Shown here: piece by piece, positions 1 through 7,839 of the stretch
Position numbering within the stretch: the first letter of the stretch is position 1
Layout: each line of letters starts with the position of its first letter
NCBI RefSeq assembly: GCF_001625365.1
Contig: NZ_LJJF01000001.1
Coordinates: 3,793,001 to 3,857,000 of the forward strand
Origin: Streptomyces sp. MJM8645
GTDB taxonomy: Bacteria > Actinomycetota > Actinomycetes > Streptomycetales > Streptomycetaceae
DNA length: 64,000 nt
Direction: 5' to 3'
The notes under the pieces: generated by a model
What the model saw: the letters and a program-made list of their open reading frames with translations, nothing else
Database searches by the model: none
Told to the model about the DNA's origin: nothing
Translations under genes and position numbers: made by a program

Positions 1-320
1 TGCAGCGCCTGGTCGGCCAGGACGGCGAGGTGCTGGAGGCGCTGCAGGAGCTGACCCGGTTGGCTGTCCACCGGGAGACCGGGGAGCGCAGCCGCCTCAT
101 GCTGGACATTGCCGGCTTCCGGGCCCGCAAGCGCTCCGAGCTGGCCGCGCTCGGTGCCGAGGCCGCCGAGCAGGCGAAGAGCAGTGGCGAGCAGGTCAAG
201 CTGCGGCCGATGACGCCCTTCGAGCGCAAGGTCGTCCACGACGCGGTCGCGGCCGCCGGTCTGCGCAGCGAGTCGGAGGGCGAGGAGCCCGAGCGGTGCG
301 TGGTCGTGCTGCCGGTCTGA
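1..320 (+). CDS. jag: Jag/KhpB RNA-binding protein, C-terminal part
   Basis: The window opens inside this gene; the frame is open from base 3 and stops at 318-320. The visible 105 residues begin in a type II KH domain (LVGQDGEVLEAL, the GxxG loop region). They end in an R3H domain with the RxxxH core in FERKVVHDAV. Jag/KhpB binds small structured RNAs and acts with KhpA in cell elongation and division control. It normally follows rpmH-rnpA-yidC and precedes rsmG near oriC, exactly as here. The missing N-terminal part should lie just left of the window. The identification is firm; the length is unknown. Confidence 0.93.
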   Translation, partial: QRLVGQDGEVLEALQELTRLAVHRETGERSRLMLDIAGFRARKRSELAALGAEAAEQAKSSGEQVKLRPMTPFERKVVHDAVAAAGLRSESEGEEPERCVVVLPV

Positions 321-439
321 GGCCGGCGGTACGACGACCGGCCGCCTCGGCGGCCGGTGGGCTTCACCGGACGCGACCCCGTCCGCCTCGTGCGGGCGGG
401 GTCGTCGTCCATTCGCGGGGCATGGGCCCGGCGCGAGAT

Positions 440-453
440 GTTTCACGTGAAAC
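440..453. other. parS site 1 (jag-rsmG gap)
   Basis: Perfect 14-base palindrome GTTTCACGTGAAAC, the ParB-binding centromere sequence of Streptomyces and Bacillus. It lies in the jag-rsmG intergenic region. Confidence 0.95.
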
Positions 454-498
454 TGTGCGGAGAGCGGGTCGGTGGATCCGGGGATCGGAGAGGTCGAG

Positions 499-1341
499 AT
501 GGACACGGAGAACGCGGCCGCTGGCCGGCCGGGGGCGGACGACGTGAATCCGGCCGCTGCGGGGCCGGCCGCCGAGGCGGTCGAGGCGACCGAGGTGCCC
601 GAGGTGCCCGAGGCCCCGGCCGTCGCCCGGGAGGTCTTCGGTGATCGTTTCGACGCCGCGGTCCGCTACACCGAGCTGCTGGCCACCGCGGGCGTGCGGC
701 GCGGGCTGATCGGGCCGCGCGAGGTGCCCCGGCTCTGGGACCGGCACGTCCTCAACTGCGCGGTGCTCGCCGAGCTGCTGCCGGCCGGCTCCACCCTGTG
801 CGACGTCGGCTCCGGCGCCGGCCTGCCGGGCATCCCGGTGGCGCTGGTCCGTCCGGACGTCTCGGTGACGCTGCTGGAGCCGCTGCTGCGGCGGACCACC
901 TTCCTGGAGGAGGTCGTCCGGGAGCTGGGGCTGGAGAACGTCACGGTGCTGCGCGGCCGCGCCGAGGAGATGGTCGGCAAGCTCGCGGTGGACGTGGTGA
1001 CCGCCCGGGCGGTGGCGCCGCTGGACCGGCTGGCCGGCTGGGGGATGCCGCTGCTCCGTCCGCACGGGCAGATGCTGGCGCTCAAGGGCGACAGTGCCGA
1101 GCAGGAGCTGGCCGACTCGCGGGCCGGGCTGACCAAGCTGGGCGCGGTCGAGTGGAGCGTGATCTCGGTCGGCGAGGGCACCCTGGAGACCTCGACCCGG
1201 GTGGTCCAGGTCAAGGCGGGGGAGAGCCCCGGCGGGGTGAAGGCCGCGACCCGGCGGGCGAAGGCGGCCCGGGCCGGACGGAACGCGGGCGGCGTCCGGA
1301 CCGGCGAGCGCAGCCGGGGCGGGCGGCGCCGCACCCGCTGA
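499..1341 (+). CDS. rsmG: 16S rRNA (guanine(527)-N7)-methyltransferase RsmG (GidB)
   Basis: This 280-residue protein methylates N7 of G527 in 16S rRNA, using S-adenosylmethionine. Its loss in Streptomyces and mycobacteria gives low-level streptomycin resistance. The SAM motif I is [10 protein letters not shown] (101-110), after an Ala/Glu-rich N-terminal extension of about 40 residues. A basic tail ([10 protein letters not shown]) ends the protein. The ATG at 499 was chosen because GGAGAGG at 487-493 sits 5 bases upstream. A GTG at 472 is in frame but has no ribosome binding site. It lies between jag and parA, the usual order beside oriC. Confidence 0.94.
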   Translation: MDTENAAAGRPGADDVNPAAAGPAAEAVEATEVPEVPEAPAVAREVFGDRFDAAVRYTELLATAGVRRGLIGPREVPRLWDRHVLNCAVLAELLPAGSTLCDVGSGAGLPGIPVALVRPDVSVTLLEPLLRRTTFLEEVVRELGLENVTVLRGRAEEMVGKLAVDVVTARAVAPLDRLAGWGMPLLRPHGQMLALKGDSAEQELADSRAGLTKLGAVEWSVISVGEGTLETSTRVVQVKAGESPGGVKAATRRAKAARAGRNAGGVRTGERSRGGRRRTR

Positions 1342-1366
1342 GGCGGGTGACGCCTGGCACGCTCGA

Positions 1367-1412
1367 CGACGGGCGGGTGGTTCCTCCTGAGGGGGGAGCC
1401 ACCCGCCCGTCG
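1367..1412 (+). terminator. rsmG terminator hairpin
   Basis: Fourteen-bp perfect stem (1367-1380 with 1399-1412) plus a short inner stem, 25 bases after the rsmG stop. There is no clear T-run, as is usual in Streptomyces. It would insulate parAB from read-through. Confidence 0.7.
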
Positions 1413-1462
1413 GCGTTCCGGTGGCCGTCGGGGTGACGGCCGGTCGACGGGAGGACACCGGA

Positions 1463-2575
1463 GTGTCGCAACGTCAGATTTCCGACATAGCGGGCATGGT
1501 GTTTCACGTGAAACGTCGCTCCTTGCTCTCGGGAATCCTCGGCCGCAGCCGGGCGGCGACTGTTGCCGCTCCGGTTTCACGTGAAACACTGACCCCCATG
1601 CAGGACTCGGAGACCATCGGCCAGATCGATGACACGCCCATCGCGAGGGCTGCCCAGGCTGCGGTTCAGGCGATCGGCCGAGCGGGTGAGGGTCTGCCCC
1701 GCCCCGCCGCCACCCGGGTGATCGTGGTCGCCAACCAGAAGGGCGGGGTCGGCAAGACCACCACCACCGTCAACCTGGCCGCCTCGCTCGCCATGCACGG
1801 ACTGCGCGTCCTGGTCGTCGACCTCGACCCGCAGGGCAACGCCTCCACCGCCCTCGGCATCGACCACCACGCCGAGGTGCCGTCCGTCTACGACGTCCTG
1901 GTCGAGGGCAAGCCGCTCGCCGACGTGGTGCAGCCGGTGGTGGACGTCGAGGGGCTGTTCTGCGTCCCCGCGACCATCGACCTGGCCGGCGCCGAGATCG
2001 AGCTGGTGTCGCTGGTGGCCCGGGAGAGCCGGCTCCAGCGCGCCATCGCCGCCTACGAGCAGCCGCTGGACTACGTCCTGATCGACTGTCCGCCCTCGCT
2101 GGGCCTGCTGACGGTCAACGCCCTGGTGGCCGGGCGGGAGGTGCTGATCCCGATCCAGTGCGAGTACTACGCGCTGGAGGGCCTGGGCCAGCTGCTGCGC
2201 AACGTCGAGCTGGTGCGCGCGCACCTCAACCCCGCGCTGCACGTCTCGACCATCCTGCTCACCATGTACGACGCCCGGACCAGGCTGGCCGCCCAGGTCG
2301 CCGAGGAGGTCCGGACGCACTTCCCGCAGGAGGTGCTGAGCACCGCGATCCCGCGCTCGGTGCGCATCTCGGAGGCGCCCAGCTACGGTCAGACGGTCCT
2401 CACCTACGACCCGGGCTCGACCGGGGCGCTCTCCTACCTGGAGGCCGCCCGCGAGCTCGGGCTGCGCGCGGCGGCGGTCGGCGGCGGCCCGCTCCTGGGG
2501 CAGCAGCGGCACGGCAGCGGTACGGGGCACGGAGCCCCGGTGGCACAGCACGGTACGACGGAGGGTCATCGGTGA
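1463..2575 (+). CDS. parA: Chromosome partitioning ATPase ParA
   Basis: Walker-type ATPase that works with ParB-parS complexes to segregate and position the linear chromosomes in aerial hyphae. The deviant Walker A motif KGGVGKTT is at 93-100, followed by DLDPQGNAS and the Walker B-like [12 protein letters not shown]. The start is uncertain. GTG 1463 is preceded by GGGAGG (1449-1454) at 8 bases and would give 370 residues. ATG 1598 would give a conventional 325-residue ParA but has no ribosome binding site. With the upstream start, two parS sites would be translated as FHVKR and VSRET. The stop overlaps the parB start in GTGA, so the genes are translationally coupled. Confidence 0.93.
   Translation: MSQRQISDIAGMVFHVKRRSLLSGILGRSRAATVAAPVSRETLTPMQDSETIGQIDDTPIARAAQAAVQAIGRAGEGLPRPAATRVIVVANQKGGVGKTTTTVNLAASLAMHGLRVLVVDLDPQGNASTALGIDHHAEVPSVYDVLVEGKPLADVVQPVVDVEGLFCVPATIDLAGAEIELVSLVARESRLQRAIAAYEQPLDYVLIDCPPSLGLLTVNALVAGREVLIPIQCEYYALEGLGQLLRNVELVRAHLNPALHVSTILLTMYDARTRLAAQVAEEVRTHFPQEVLSTAIPRSVRISEAPSYGQTVLTYDPGSTGALSYLEAARELGLRAAAVGGGPLLGQQRHGSGTGHGAPVAQHGTTEGHR
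1501..1514. other. parS site 2 (parA leader)
   Basis: Perfect GTTTCACGTGAAAC inside the 5' part of the parA reading frame or its leader, depending on which start is used. Confidence 0.95.
1574..1587. other. parS site 3 (just before ATG 1598 of parA)
   Basis: Perfect GTTTCACGTGAAAC, 59 bases after the previous site and 10 bases before the ATG at 1598. ParB bound here could repress its own operon; that is inference. Confidence 0.95.
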
Positions 2576-3636
2576 GTGGTCGCAGGGGTTTGGGACGAGG
2601 GCTGGAGGCGCTGATCCGCCCCGCCGTACCGGTGGACGGCGGGGCGGCGGCCGCGCCCGCACCGGCCCCGGTGGGGGCGATCGGCGCGGCGTCGCCGACC
2701 TCGGTACCGACGCTGCCGACCGGCCGCGGCACGGTGGCGGCCCGGGCGGCCGCGGAGAAGCAGGCCGAGCAGGCGCAGCCGGCGCCGGTGGCCGGTGCCT
2801 TCTTCGCCGAGCTGCCGCTGGACGCGATCGAGCCCAACCCGCGCCAGCCCCGTGAGGTCTTCGACGACGACAAGCTGGCCGAGCTGGTCGTCTCGATCAA
2901 GGAGGTCGGTCTGCTCCAGCCGATCGTGGTGCGCCAGGTCGCGCCCGATCGTTTCGAGCTGATCATGGGCGAGCGCCGCTGGCGCGCCTCCAAGGAGGCC
3001 GGGCTGAAGCAGATCCCGGCCATCGTCCGTGCCACCGAGGACGACAAGCTGCTGCTGGACGCCCTGCTGGAGAACCTGCACCGGGCCGAGCTGAACCCGC
3101 TGGAGGAGGCGGCCGCCTACGACCAGCTGCTGCGGGACTTCTCCTGCACCCACGACGAGCTGGCCGACCGGATCGGCCGCTCGCGCTCGCACGTCTCCAA
3201 CACGCTGCGGCTGCTGAAGCTCTCGCCCACCGTGCAGAGCCGGGTCGCCGCCGGGGTGCTGACCGCCGGCCACGCCCGGGCGCTGCTCGGGGTGCCGGAT
3301 GCCGAGCGGCGGGAGCTGCTGGCCAAGCGGATCGTCGCGGAGGGCCTCTCGGTGCGGACCACCGAGGAGATCGTCGCGCTGATGGGCGAGGAGGAGGACC
3401 GGAAGCCGAAGCGCCAGGCGCCGAAGGCGGGCAAGCTGATCTCCCCGGCCTTCAACGATCTGGCGAGCCGGCTGTCGGACCGCTTCGACACCCGGGTCAA
3501 GGTCGAGGTGTCGCAGCGCGGCGGCAAGCTGGGCAAGGGCAAGGTGGTGCTGGAGTTCGGTTCGGTGGAGGACCTGAACCGGATCCTGGACAGCCTGGCC
3601 CCGGGCGAGGACGGTCTGCGGCTGTCGCAGGGCTGA
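2572..3636 (+). CDS. parB: Chromosome partitioning protein ParB (CTPase, parS binding)
   Basis: This 354-residue protein binds parS, clamps on DNA with CTP, spreads and recruits ParA and SMC. The N-terminal domain has IEPNPRQPR, then the CTP-binding signatures GERRWRA and [15 protein letters not shown] helix-turn-helix ([19 protein letters not shown]) follows. A C-terminal dimerisation segment ends the protein. A low-complexity Ala/Pro stretch precedes the ParB domain. GTG 2572 overlaps the parA stop by 4 bases, and the start [15 protein letters not shown] is typical for ParB. A hairpin holding a parS site follows the gene. Confidence 0.96.
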   Translation: MSGRRGLGRGLEALIRPAVPVDGGAAAAPAPAPVGAIGAASPTSVPTLPTGRGTVAARAAAEKQAEQAQPAPVAGAFFAELPLDAIEPNPRQPREVFDDDKLAELVVSIKEVGLLQPIVVRQVAPDRFELIMGERRWRASKEAGLKQIPAIVRATEDDKLLLDALLENLHRAELNPLEEAAAYDQLLRDFSCTHDELADRIGRSRSHVSNTLRLLKLSPTVQSRVAAGVLTAGHARALLGVPDAERRELLAKRIVAEGLSVRTTEEIVALMGEEEDRKPKRQAPKAGKLISPAFNDLASRLSDRFDTRVKVEVSQRGGKLGKGKVVLEFGSVEDLNRILDSLAPGEDGLRLSQG

Positions 3637-3650
3637 GCCGGGGACGATAC

Positions 3651-3706
3651 CCGATGGGTGCATGTTCCGCGTGAGCACTGTTTCACGTGAAACATGCACC
3701 CATCGG
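3651..3706 (+). terminator. parB terminator hairpin with embedded parS
   Basis: Perfect 16-bp inverted repeat (3651-3666 with 3691-3706) starting 15 bases after the parB stop. The 24-base loop carries most of a parS site, whose last three bases belong to the right arm. It is probably the parAB terminator, although the loop is long and no T-run follows. Confidence 0.6.
3680..3693. other. parS site 4 (after parB)
   Basis: Perfect GTTTCACGTGAAAC in a full 16-base TGTTTCACGTGAAACA context, between parB and the GNAT gene. Confidence 0.95.
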
Positions 3707-3755
3707 CGTCTGTGGGGGCATGCTCGACCGTGAAGTGGAGGAGGAGGTGCGGGGC

Positions 3756-4373
3756 ATGGGACGCCGGATCGCTCCGCTGACCCTGGACAACCTCGCCGAT
3801 CTGCCGACGACCTGCCGCTCCTGTGTGTTCTGGGAGCTGGATCCGGTCAGCGGGAAGGCGGCGGTGGAGTCCGGGAAGCCGGAGCTGGAGAAGGAGGGGT
3901 GGATCTCCGCGGTGCTGCTGGAGTGGGGTTCCTGCGGTCGGATCGTCTACGTGGACGACCAGCCGGCCGGCTTCGTGCTGTACGCGCCGCCCGCCTACGT
4001 CCCCCGGTCGCAGTCCTTCCCGACCAGTCCGGTCTCGCCGGACGCCGTCCAGCTGATGGTCAGCCGGGTGGTTCCGGGCTACCAGCGACAGGGGCTCGGC
4101 CGGGTGCTGGTGCAGACCGTGGCCAAGGACCTGCTCGGGCGCGGGGTGCGGGCGATCGAGGCCTTCGGCTCGGCCGGTCCTGAGCCGGTCGGCTGCGTGC
4201 TGCCGGCCGACCACCTGCTCGCGGTCGGCTTCAAGACCGTCCGCTCGCACCATCGCTACCCGCGGCTGCGGCTGGAGGCGCGCACCACGCTGTCCTGGCG
4301 GGGCGATGTGGAGGTGGCGCTGGAGCGGCTGCTCGGCGGGGCGCGCAAGGAGCCGGCGCTGCGGCCGTTCTGA
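3756..4373 (+). CDS. GNAT family N-acetyltransferase
   Basis: A 205-residue acetyltransferase of unknown substrate. The acetyl-CoA loop is visible as VVPGYQRQGLGRVLVQ (Q/RxxGxG/A, near residue 110-125). An N-terminal CRSCVFWEL segment, with two cysteines three apart, is characteristic of this parB-linked family. The ATG at 3756 follows AGGAGG (3742-3747) at 8 bases. In-frame codons back to 3687 would run through the parS site and are not believed. The gene is conserved between parB and trxA in Streptomyces, but no role in segregation has been shown from sequence. Confidence 0.85.
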   Translation: MGRRIAPLTLDNLADLPTTCRSCVFWELDPVSGKAAVESGKPELEKEGWISAVLLEWGSCGRIVYVDDQPAGFVLYAPPAYVPRSQSFPTSPVSPDAVQLMVSRVVPGYQRQGLGRVLVQTVAKDLLGRGVRAIEAFGSAGPEPVGCVLPADHLLAVGFKTVRSHHRYPRLRLEARTTLSWRGDVEVALERLLGGARKEPALRPF

Positions 4374-4394
4374 GGCGGGAGGCGCGTGGAAACG

Positions 4395-4435
4395 ACGACG
4401 GCGGGGCTCCCCGGTGTGGGGAGCCCCGCCGTCGT
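4395..4435. terminator. Bidirectional terminator between GNAT gene and trxA
   Basis: Perfect 18-bp stem (4395-4412 with 4418-4435) and a 5-base loop, between convergent genes that end at 4373 and 4466. Confidence 0.88.
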
Positions 4436-4465
4436 ACGGTCGACGACCGGTCGACCGGACAGGGC

Positions 4466-4792
4466 CTAGATGAAGCCGTCCAGCTCGCGCAGCAGCGCGG
4501 CCTTCGGACGGGCACCGGTGATGGACTTCACCGGCTCGCCGCCCTTGTAGAGGATCAGGGTCGGGATCGAGATGACGCCGTACTGGGCGGCGGTCGCCTG
4601 GTTGGCGTCCACGTCCAGCTTGGCGATGGTCAGCTTGTCGCTGTGCTCGGAAGCGATCTCGTCCAGGATCGGGGCGACCTGGCGGCACGGGCCGCACCAG
4701 GTGGCCCAGAAGTCGACCAGCACGGGCTTGTCGCTGTCCAGGACGTCGGCCTTGAACGTCGCGTCGGTGACGGTGGTGGTGGCGCCGGCCAC
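4466..4792 (-). CDS. trxA: Thioredoxin
   Basis: A 108-residue thioredoxin with the active site WCGPC (Cys33 and Cys36). The cis-Pro segment [12 protein letters not shown] is also present. It is reduced by TrxB and keeps cytosolic protein thiols reduced. The start GTG (complement of 4790-4792) follows GAGGAG and gives [13 protein letters not shown]. It lies downstream of trxB in the same direction, 143 bases away, with a parS site in the gap. Both genes would be induced by SigR under thiol stress through the promoter found upstream of trxB. Confidence 0.95.
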   Translation of the reverse strand: MAGATTTVTDATFKADVLDSDKPVLVDFWATWCGPCRQVAPILDEIASEHSDKLTIAKLDVDANQATAAQYGVISIPTLILYKGGEPVKSITGARPKAALLRELDGFI

Positions 4793-4880
4793 GGGAACTC
4801 CTCGGGTTCGGACGGAGGGGGCTGCTGCCAGGAGAACAACGGGCGGGCCCGTTCTGTTTCGCCCTGGCCGGGGCGGGGGT

Positions 4881-4894
4881 GTTTCACGTGAAAC
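4881..4894. other. parS site 5 (trxB-trxA gap)
   Basis: Perfect GTTTCACGTGAAAC in the spacer of the trxBA transcription unit. Confidence 0.95.
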
Positions 4895-4935
4895 GGGTGT
4901 CACACCCCCGCGGGGGTCGGTCGGTGGCGAGGGGG

Positions 4936-5904
4936 TCAGACCGCCACGGCGGCGGTGGCCTTGGCCTCCAGGTCGTCCAGGGCGGCGAGGTAGCGCTCGG
5001 CGTCCAGGGCGGCGGAGCAGCCGGTGCCGGAGGCCGTGATGGCCTGGCGGTAGGTGTGGTCCACGACGTCGCCGGCGCCGAACACGCCCGGGATGTTGGT
5101 CCGGGTCGAGGGCGCCTCGACCTTGAGGTAGCCCTCCGCGTCGAGGTCCAGCTGGCCCTTGAACAGGTCGGTGCGCGGGTCGTGGCCGATCGCGATGAAC
5201 AGGCCGGTGACGGCCAGCTCGCGGGTCTCGCCGGTGGTGGTGTCGCGCAGGGTGACACCGCTCAGCTTCGGGTCGCCGTGGATGGCCTCGACCGCGCTGT
5301 CCCACTCGAAGCGGATCTTCTCGTCGGCGAAGGCGCGCTCCTGCATCGCCTTGGAGGCGCGCAGGCTGTCCCGGCGGTGGATGATCGTGACGCTCTTGGC
5401 GAAGCGGGAGAGGAAGGTCGCCTCCTCCAGGGCGGTGTCGCCGCCGCCGACCACGGCGATGTCCTGGTCGCGGAAGAAGAAGCCGTCACAGGTGGCGCAC
5501 CAGGAGACACCGCGACCGGAGAGCTTGTCCTCGTTCGGCAGGCCCAGCTTGCGGTGCTGGGAGCCGGTGGTGACGATCACGGCGCGCGCCCGGTGCACGT
5601 TGCCCTCGGAGTCGGTGACGGTCTTGATGTCACCGGTGAGGTCGACCGAGACGATGTCGTCCGGGATCAGCTCGGCGCCGAAGCGCTCGGCCTGCGCCCG
5701 CATGCTGTCCATCAGCTCGGGGCCCATGATGCCGTCCCGGAAGCCCGGGAAGTTCTCGACCTCGGTGGTGTTCATCAGGGCGCCGCCGGCGGTGACGGCC
5801 CCCTCGAAGACCAGCGGCTTGAGGGAGGCCCGCGCCGTGTAGAGCGCGGCCGTGTAGCCGGCCGGGCCGGAACCGATGATGATCACGTTACGGACGTCGC
5901 TCAC
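4936..5904 (-). CDS. trxB: Thioredoxin-disulfide reductase
   Basis: A 322-residue FAD/NADPH flavoenzyme that reduces TrxA. The FAD motif GSGPAG is at 11-16, the redox pair is CATC (Cys136 and Cys139), the NADPH motif is GGGDTA near 153-158, and the second FAD motif is GVFGAGDV. The start is GTG (complement of 5902-5904), with AGGAG 7 bases upstream. A SigR-type promoter lies about 70 bases upstream. Length and motifs match the family exactly. Confidence 0.97.
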   Translation of the reverse strand: MSDVRNVIIIGSGPAGYTAALYTARASLKPLVFEGAVTAGGALMNTTEVENFPGFRDGIMGPELMDSMRAQAERFGAELIPDDIVSVDLTGDIKTVTDSEGNVHRARAVIVTTGSQHRKLGLPNEDKLSGRGVSWCATCDGFFFRDQDIAVVGGGDTALEEATFLSRFAKSVTIIHRRDSLRASKAMQERAFADEKIRFEWDSAVEAIHGDPKLSGVTLRDTTTGETRELAVTGLFIAIGHDPRTDLFKGQLDLDAEGYLKVEAPSTRTNIPGVFGAGDVVDHTYRQAITASGTGCSAALDAERYLAALDDLEAKATAAVAV

Positions 5905-5974
5905 TGCATCTCCTGGTTCGCATCGCGACCCGCGCTAGGTGCGGGGAGGGCGGTTCTGCTCCGCCGCCCGGGAC

Positions 5975-6000
5975 AACGACTGACCAGTGTCTCGCATTCC
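5975..6000 (-). promoter_or_regulatory. SigR-type promoter of trxBA
   Basis: On the minus strand GGAAT (complement of 5996-6000) and GTT (complement of 5975-5977) are separated by exactly 18 bases. This matches the established Streptomyces SigR consensus GGAAT-N18-GTT. trxBA of S. coelicolor is a known SigR target, so thiol-stress control is very likely conserved. Confidence 0.88.
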
Positions 6001-6106
6001 CAGGCGGATCAGTACCAGGCGACCGCACTGTGGGAGCGGCGCGGCGCCCTGCTCGTCGATCGCATGGGAACGGAGCCCGGATCCCCGGGGCGCCCGCCCC
6101 GGGACG

Positions 6107-7072
6107 TCAACGGGTGGGCACGGTGCGCTGCAGCACGACCGGGCCGCAGTCGGGGGAGCGCAGGTAGACGTCCGCGAACCCGGGCCGGCCGGGTGCCGGG
6201 TAGACCAGGACCTCGACCGGGGCGCCCGCGTAGCTGCCGTGGTCGGTGGCCAGCGGCACGCCCTCGGCGAGGGCCTGGCAGGACGGCGGGGAGGACGGCG
6301 GGGAGGCCTGGGTGGTGAGCTCCTGGCGGCCGTCGGCGGGCATCGCGGCGGAGGGCTTGGCGGGCCCGGTCGGGCGCAGCCCGGGGGCGGTGCCCGACCG
6401 GGCCAGCAGCTGCTGGATCTGGGCGGCGAGCTGGTCGTCCCGGTACACCGGGCCGGCCCCCGCGGCGTGGCCGGCGCGGGGGCTCTGCGCCGTGCCGGGG
6501 CTTGCGCCGGTGCCGAGGGAGGCGGAGGCGGGGGCACCGGCGGACAGGGTCGGGTGCTGGTCGTCCTGGTCGGCCGGGTGCAGCAGCAGGGCTGCGCCGA
6601 GGGCGATCGCGGCCAGGGCGGCGGTCGCGCCGAGCAGCAGGCCGGCGCGTCGCCGCCGGGGGCGGGGGCGGCCCGGGCCGGTGGGCGCGGCGGGCCGGGA
6701 AGGGGGTGCGGCGGGCGCCGCGGCGGCCCGGGGGGCCGGGGCAGGGGTGGCGGTCCGGGAGGCCGCGAGGGGGGCGTTCTCGGCCTCCTCCTCCGTTGTT
6801 GTGGAGGCGGCGGCCGCGGCGAGGGCGGCGTCCAGCCGGGCGGCGACGTCGGCGGGCATCGGCGGGGCCTCGACGGCGCCGAGCAGTGCCTGGACCTCGC
6901 CGAGCGCGTCGGCGGTCTCGCGGCACTCGGCGCAGCCGTCCAAGTGCCGGCGCAGCGTCCGGGCGGCGTCGGCGGACTCGACCAGCCCCTCGGCGAGGTC
7001 GGCGAGCTCGTCGACGGAGGGGTGGGCCTCGGCGGGGCCGATGGGGCCGGAGGAGGAGAGGTGGGCCGTCAT
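6107..7072 (-). CDS. Anti-sigma factor of the SigM unit (zinc-finger type)
   Basis: A 321-residue membrane protein. The N-terminal part has the HxxxCxxC zinc anti-sigma signature (His43, Cys47, Cys50 in HLDGCAEC). A long Ala/Pro-rich linker follows. A single transmembrane helix spans about 145-165 (LLLGATAALAAIALGAALLL). An extracytoplasmic C-terminal domain ends the protein. It should hold SigM inactive at the membrane. Its ATG overlaps the sigM stop in ATGA, so the two are translationally coupled. The signal sensed by the outer domain cannot be read from sequence. Confidence 0.85.
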   Translation of the reverse strand: MTAHLSSSGPIGPAEAHPSVDELADLAEGLVESADAARTLRRHLDGCAECRETADALGEVQALLGAVEAPPMPADVAARLDAALAAAAASTTTEEEAENAPLAASRTATPAPAPRAAAAPAAPPSRPAAPTGPGRPRPRRRRAGLLLGATAALAAIALGAALLLHPADQDDQHPTLSAGAPASASLGTGASPGTAQSPRAGHAAGAGPVYRDDQLAAQIQQLLARSGTAPGLRPTGPAKPSAAMPADGRQELTTQASPPSSPPSCQALAEGVPLATDHGSYAGAPVEVLVYPAPGRPGFADVYLRSPDCGPVVLQRTVPTR

Positions 7073-7797
7073 CGCGTGCTCGCGTCTCCTTCCAGAACCG
7101 TCCGACCGGTGTTCGGGCCTGTCCCTGTGACGGTGCGGATGCCCGTCGGGTTCCCCGGCGCGTTCCGCCGAGGTGACGGAGCCGTGCCGGGGGCGTTCGG
7201 TGTTTCACGTGAAACATCCGGCCCGCCACCGCCGCTCTCGCGCAGATGGCGGACCAGCGGGAGCAGCCGGGCCCGGCCCCGGGCGCAGCGGCTCTTCACC
7301 GTGCCCACCGGGACGCCCAGCAGCTCGGCGGCCTCGGCGACGGGGTAGCCCTGCATGTCGACCAGGACGAGTGCGGCCCGCTGCTCGGCGGGCAGTTCGG
7401 CGAGCGCCGCGGCCAGCTCGCGCTGCACCTCGGCCCGGACCACCGGGGAGTCGGCCGGTTCCGCGGCGCCGACCAGGGTGTCCAGGCGCCGCGGGTCCTC
7501 GTCGAGCGGGGTGGTGCGGCGGGTGGCGCTGCGCCGGGCGCGGTCCAGACAGGCGTTGACCACGATCCGGTGCAGCCAGGTGGTGACCGCCGAGCGGCCC
7601 TGGAAGCCGGGGGCGGCGCGGAAGGCGGAGACCAGGGCGTCCTGGAGGGCGTCGGCGGCCTCCTCGCGGTCGCCCAGGGTGCGCAGGGCGACCGCCCAGA
7701 GCCGGTCGCGGTGGCGGTTCACCAGGAGGCCGAAGGCGTCCGGGTCGCCGGCGACGTGCCGGGCGAGCAGCGCCGCGTCGTCCTCCGCCACCGTCAC
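7069..7797 (-). CDS. sigM: ECF RNA polymerase sigma factor SigM
   Basis: A 242-residue ECF sigma factor. Region 2 covers about 15-85 (WAVALRTLGDREEAADALQDALVSAF). Region 4 covers about 130-185 (LPAEQRAALVLVDMQGYPVAEAAELLGVPVGTVKSRCARGRARL). A further tail of about 55 residues has low complexity, and its DNA includes a perfect parS site read as VSRET. The start is GTG at 7797. It is followed with a 4-base overlap by its anti-sigma gene and preceded, 42 bases away, by the pseudokinase gene. The sigM-anti-sigma-trxBA order is conserved near oriC in Streptomyces. Confidence 0.92.
   Translation of the reverse strand: MTVAEDDAALLARHVAGDPDAFGLLVNRHRDRLWAVALRTLGDREEAADALQDALVSAFRAAPGFQGRSAVTTWLHRIVVNACLDRARRSATRRTTPLDEDPRRLDTLVGAAEPADSPVVRAEVQRELAAALAELPAEQRAALVLVDMQGYPVAEAAELLGVPVGTVKSRCARGRARLLPLVRHLRESGGGGPDVSRETPNAPGTAPSPRRNAPGNPTGIRTVTGTGPNTGRTVLEGDASTR
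7202..7215. other. parS site 6 (inside sigM)
   Basis: Perfect GTTTCACGTGAAAC, 16-base TGTTTCACGTGAAACA context, within the 3' coding part of sigM. Confidence 0.95.
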
Positions 7798-7839
7798 CCC
7801 TCGCCCCCCTCGCCGTCGTTCCGCAGGCCGGACCTGCGG

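Noticed and set aside
3662..3677. A degenerate second parS next to site 4
   Set aside because: It has at least five mismatches to the 14-mer, while every accepted site is perfect.
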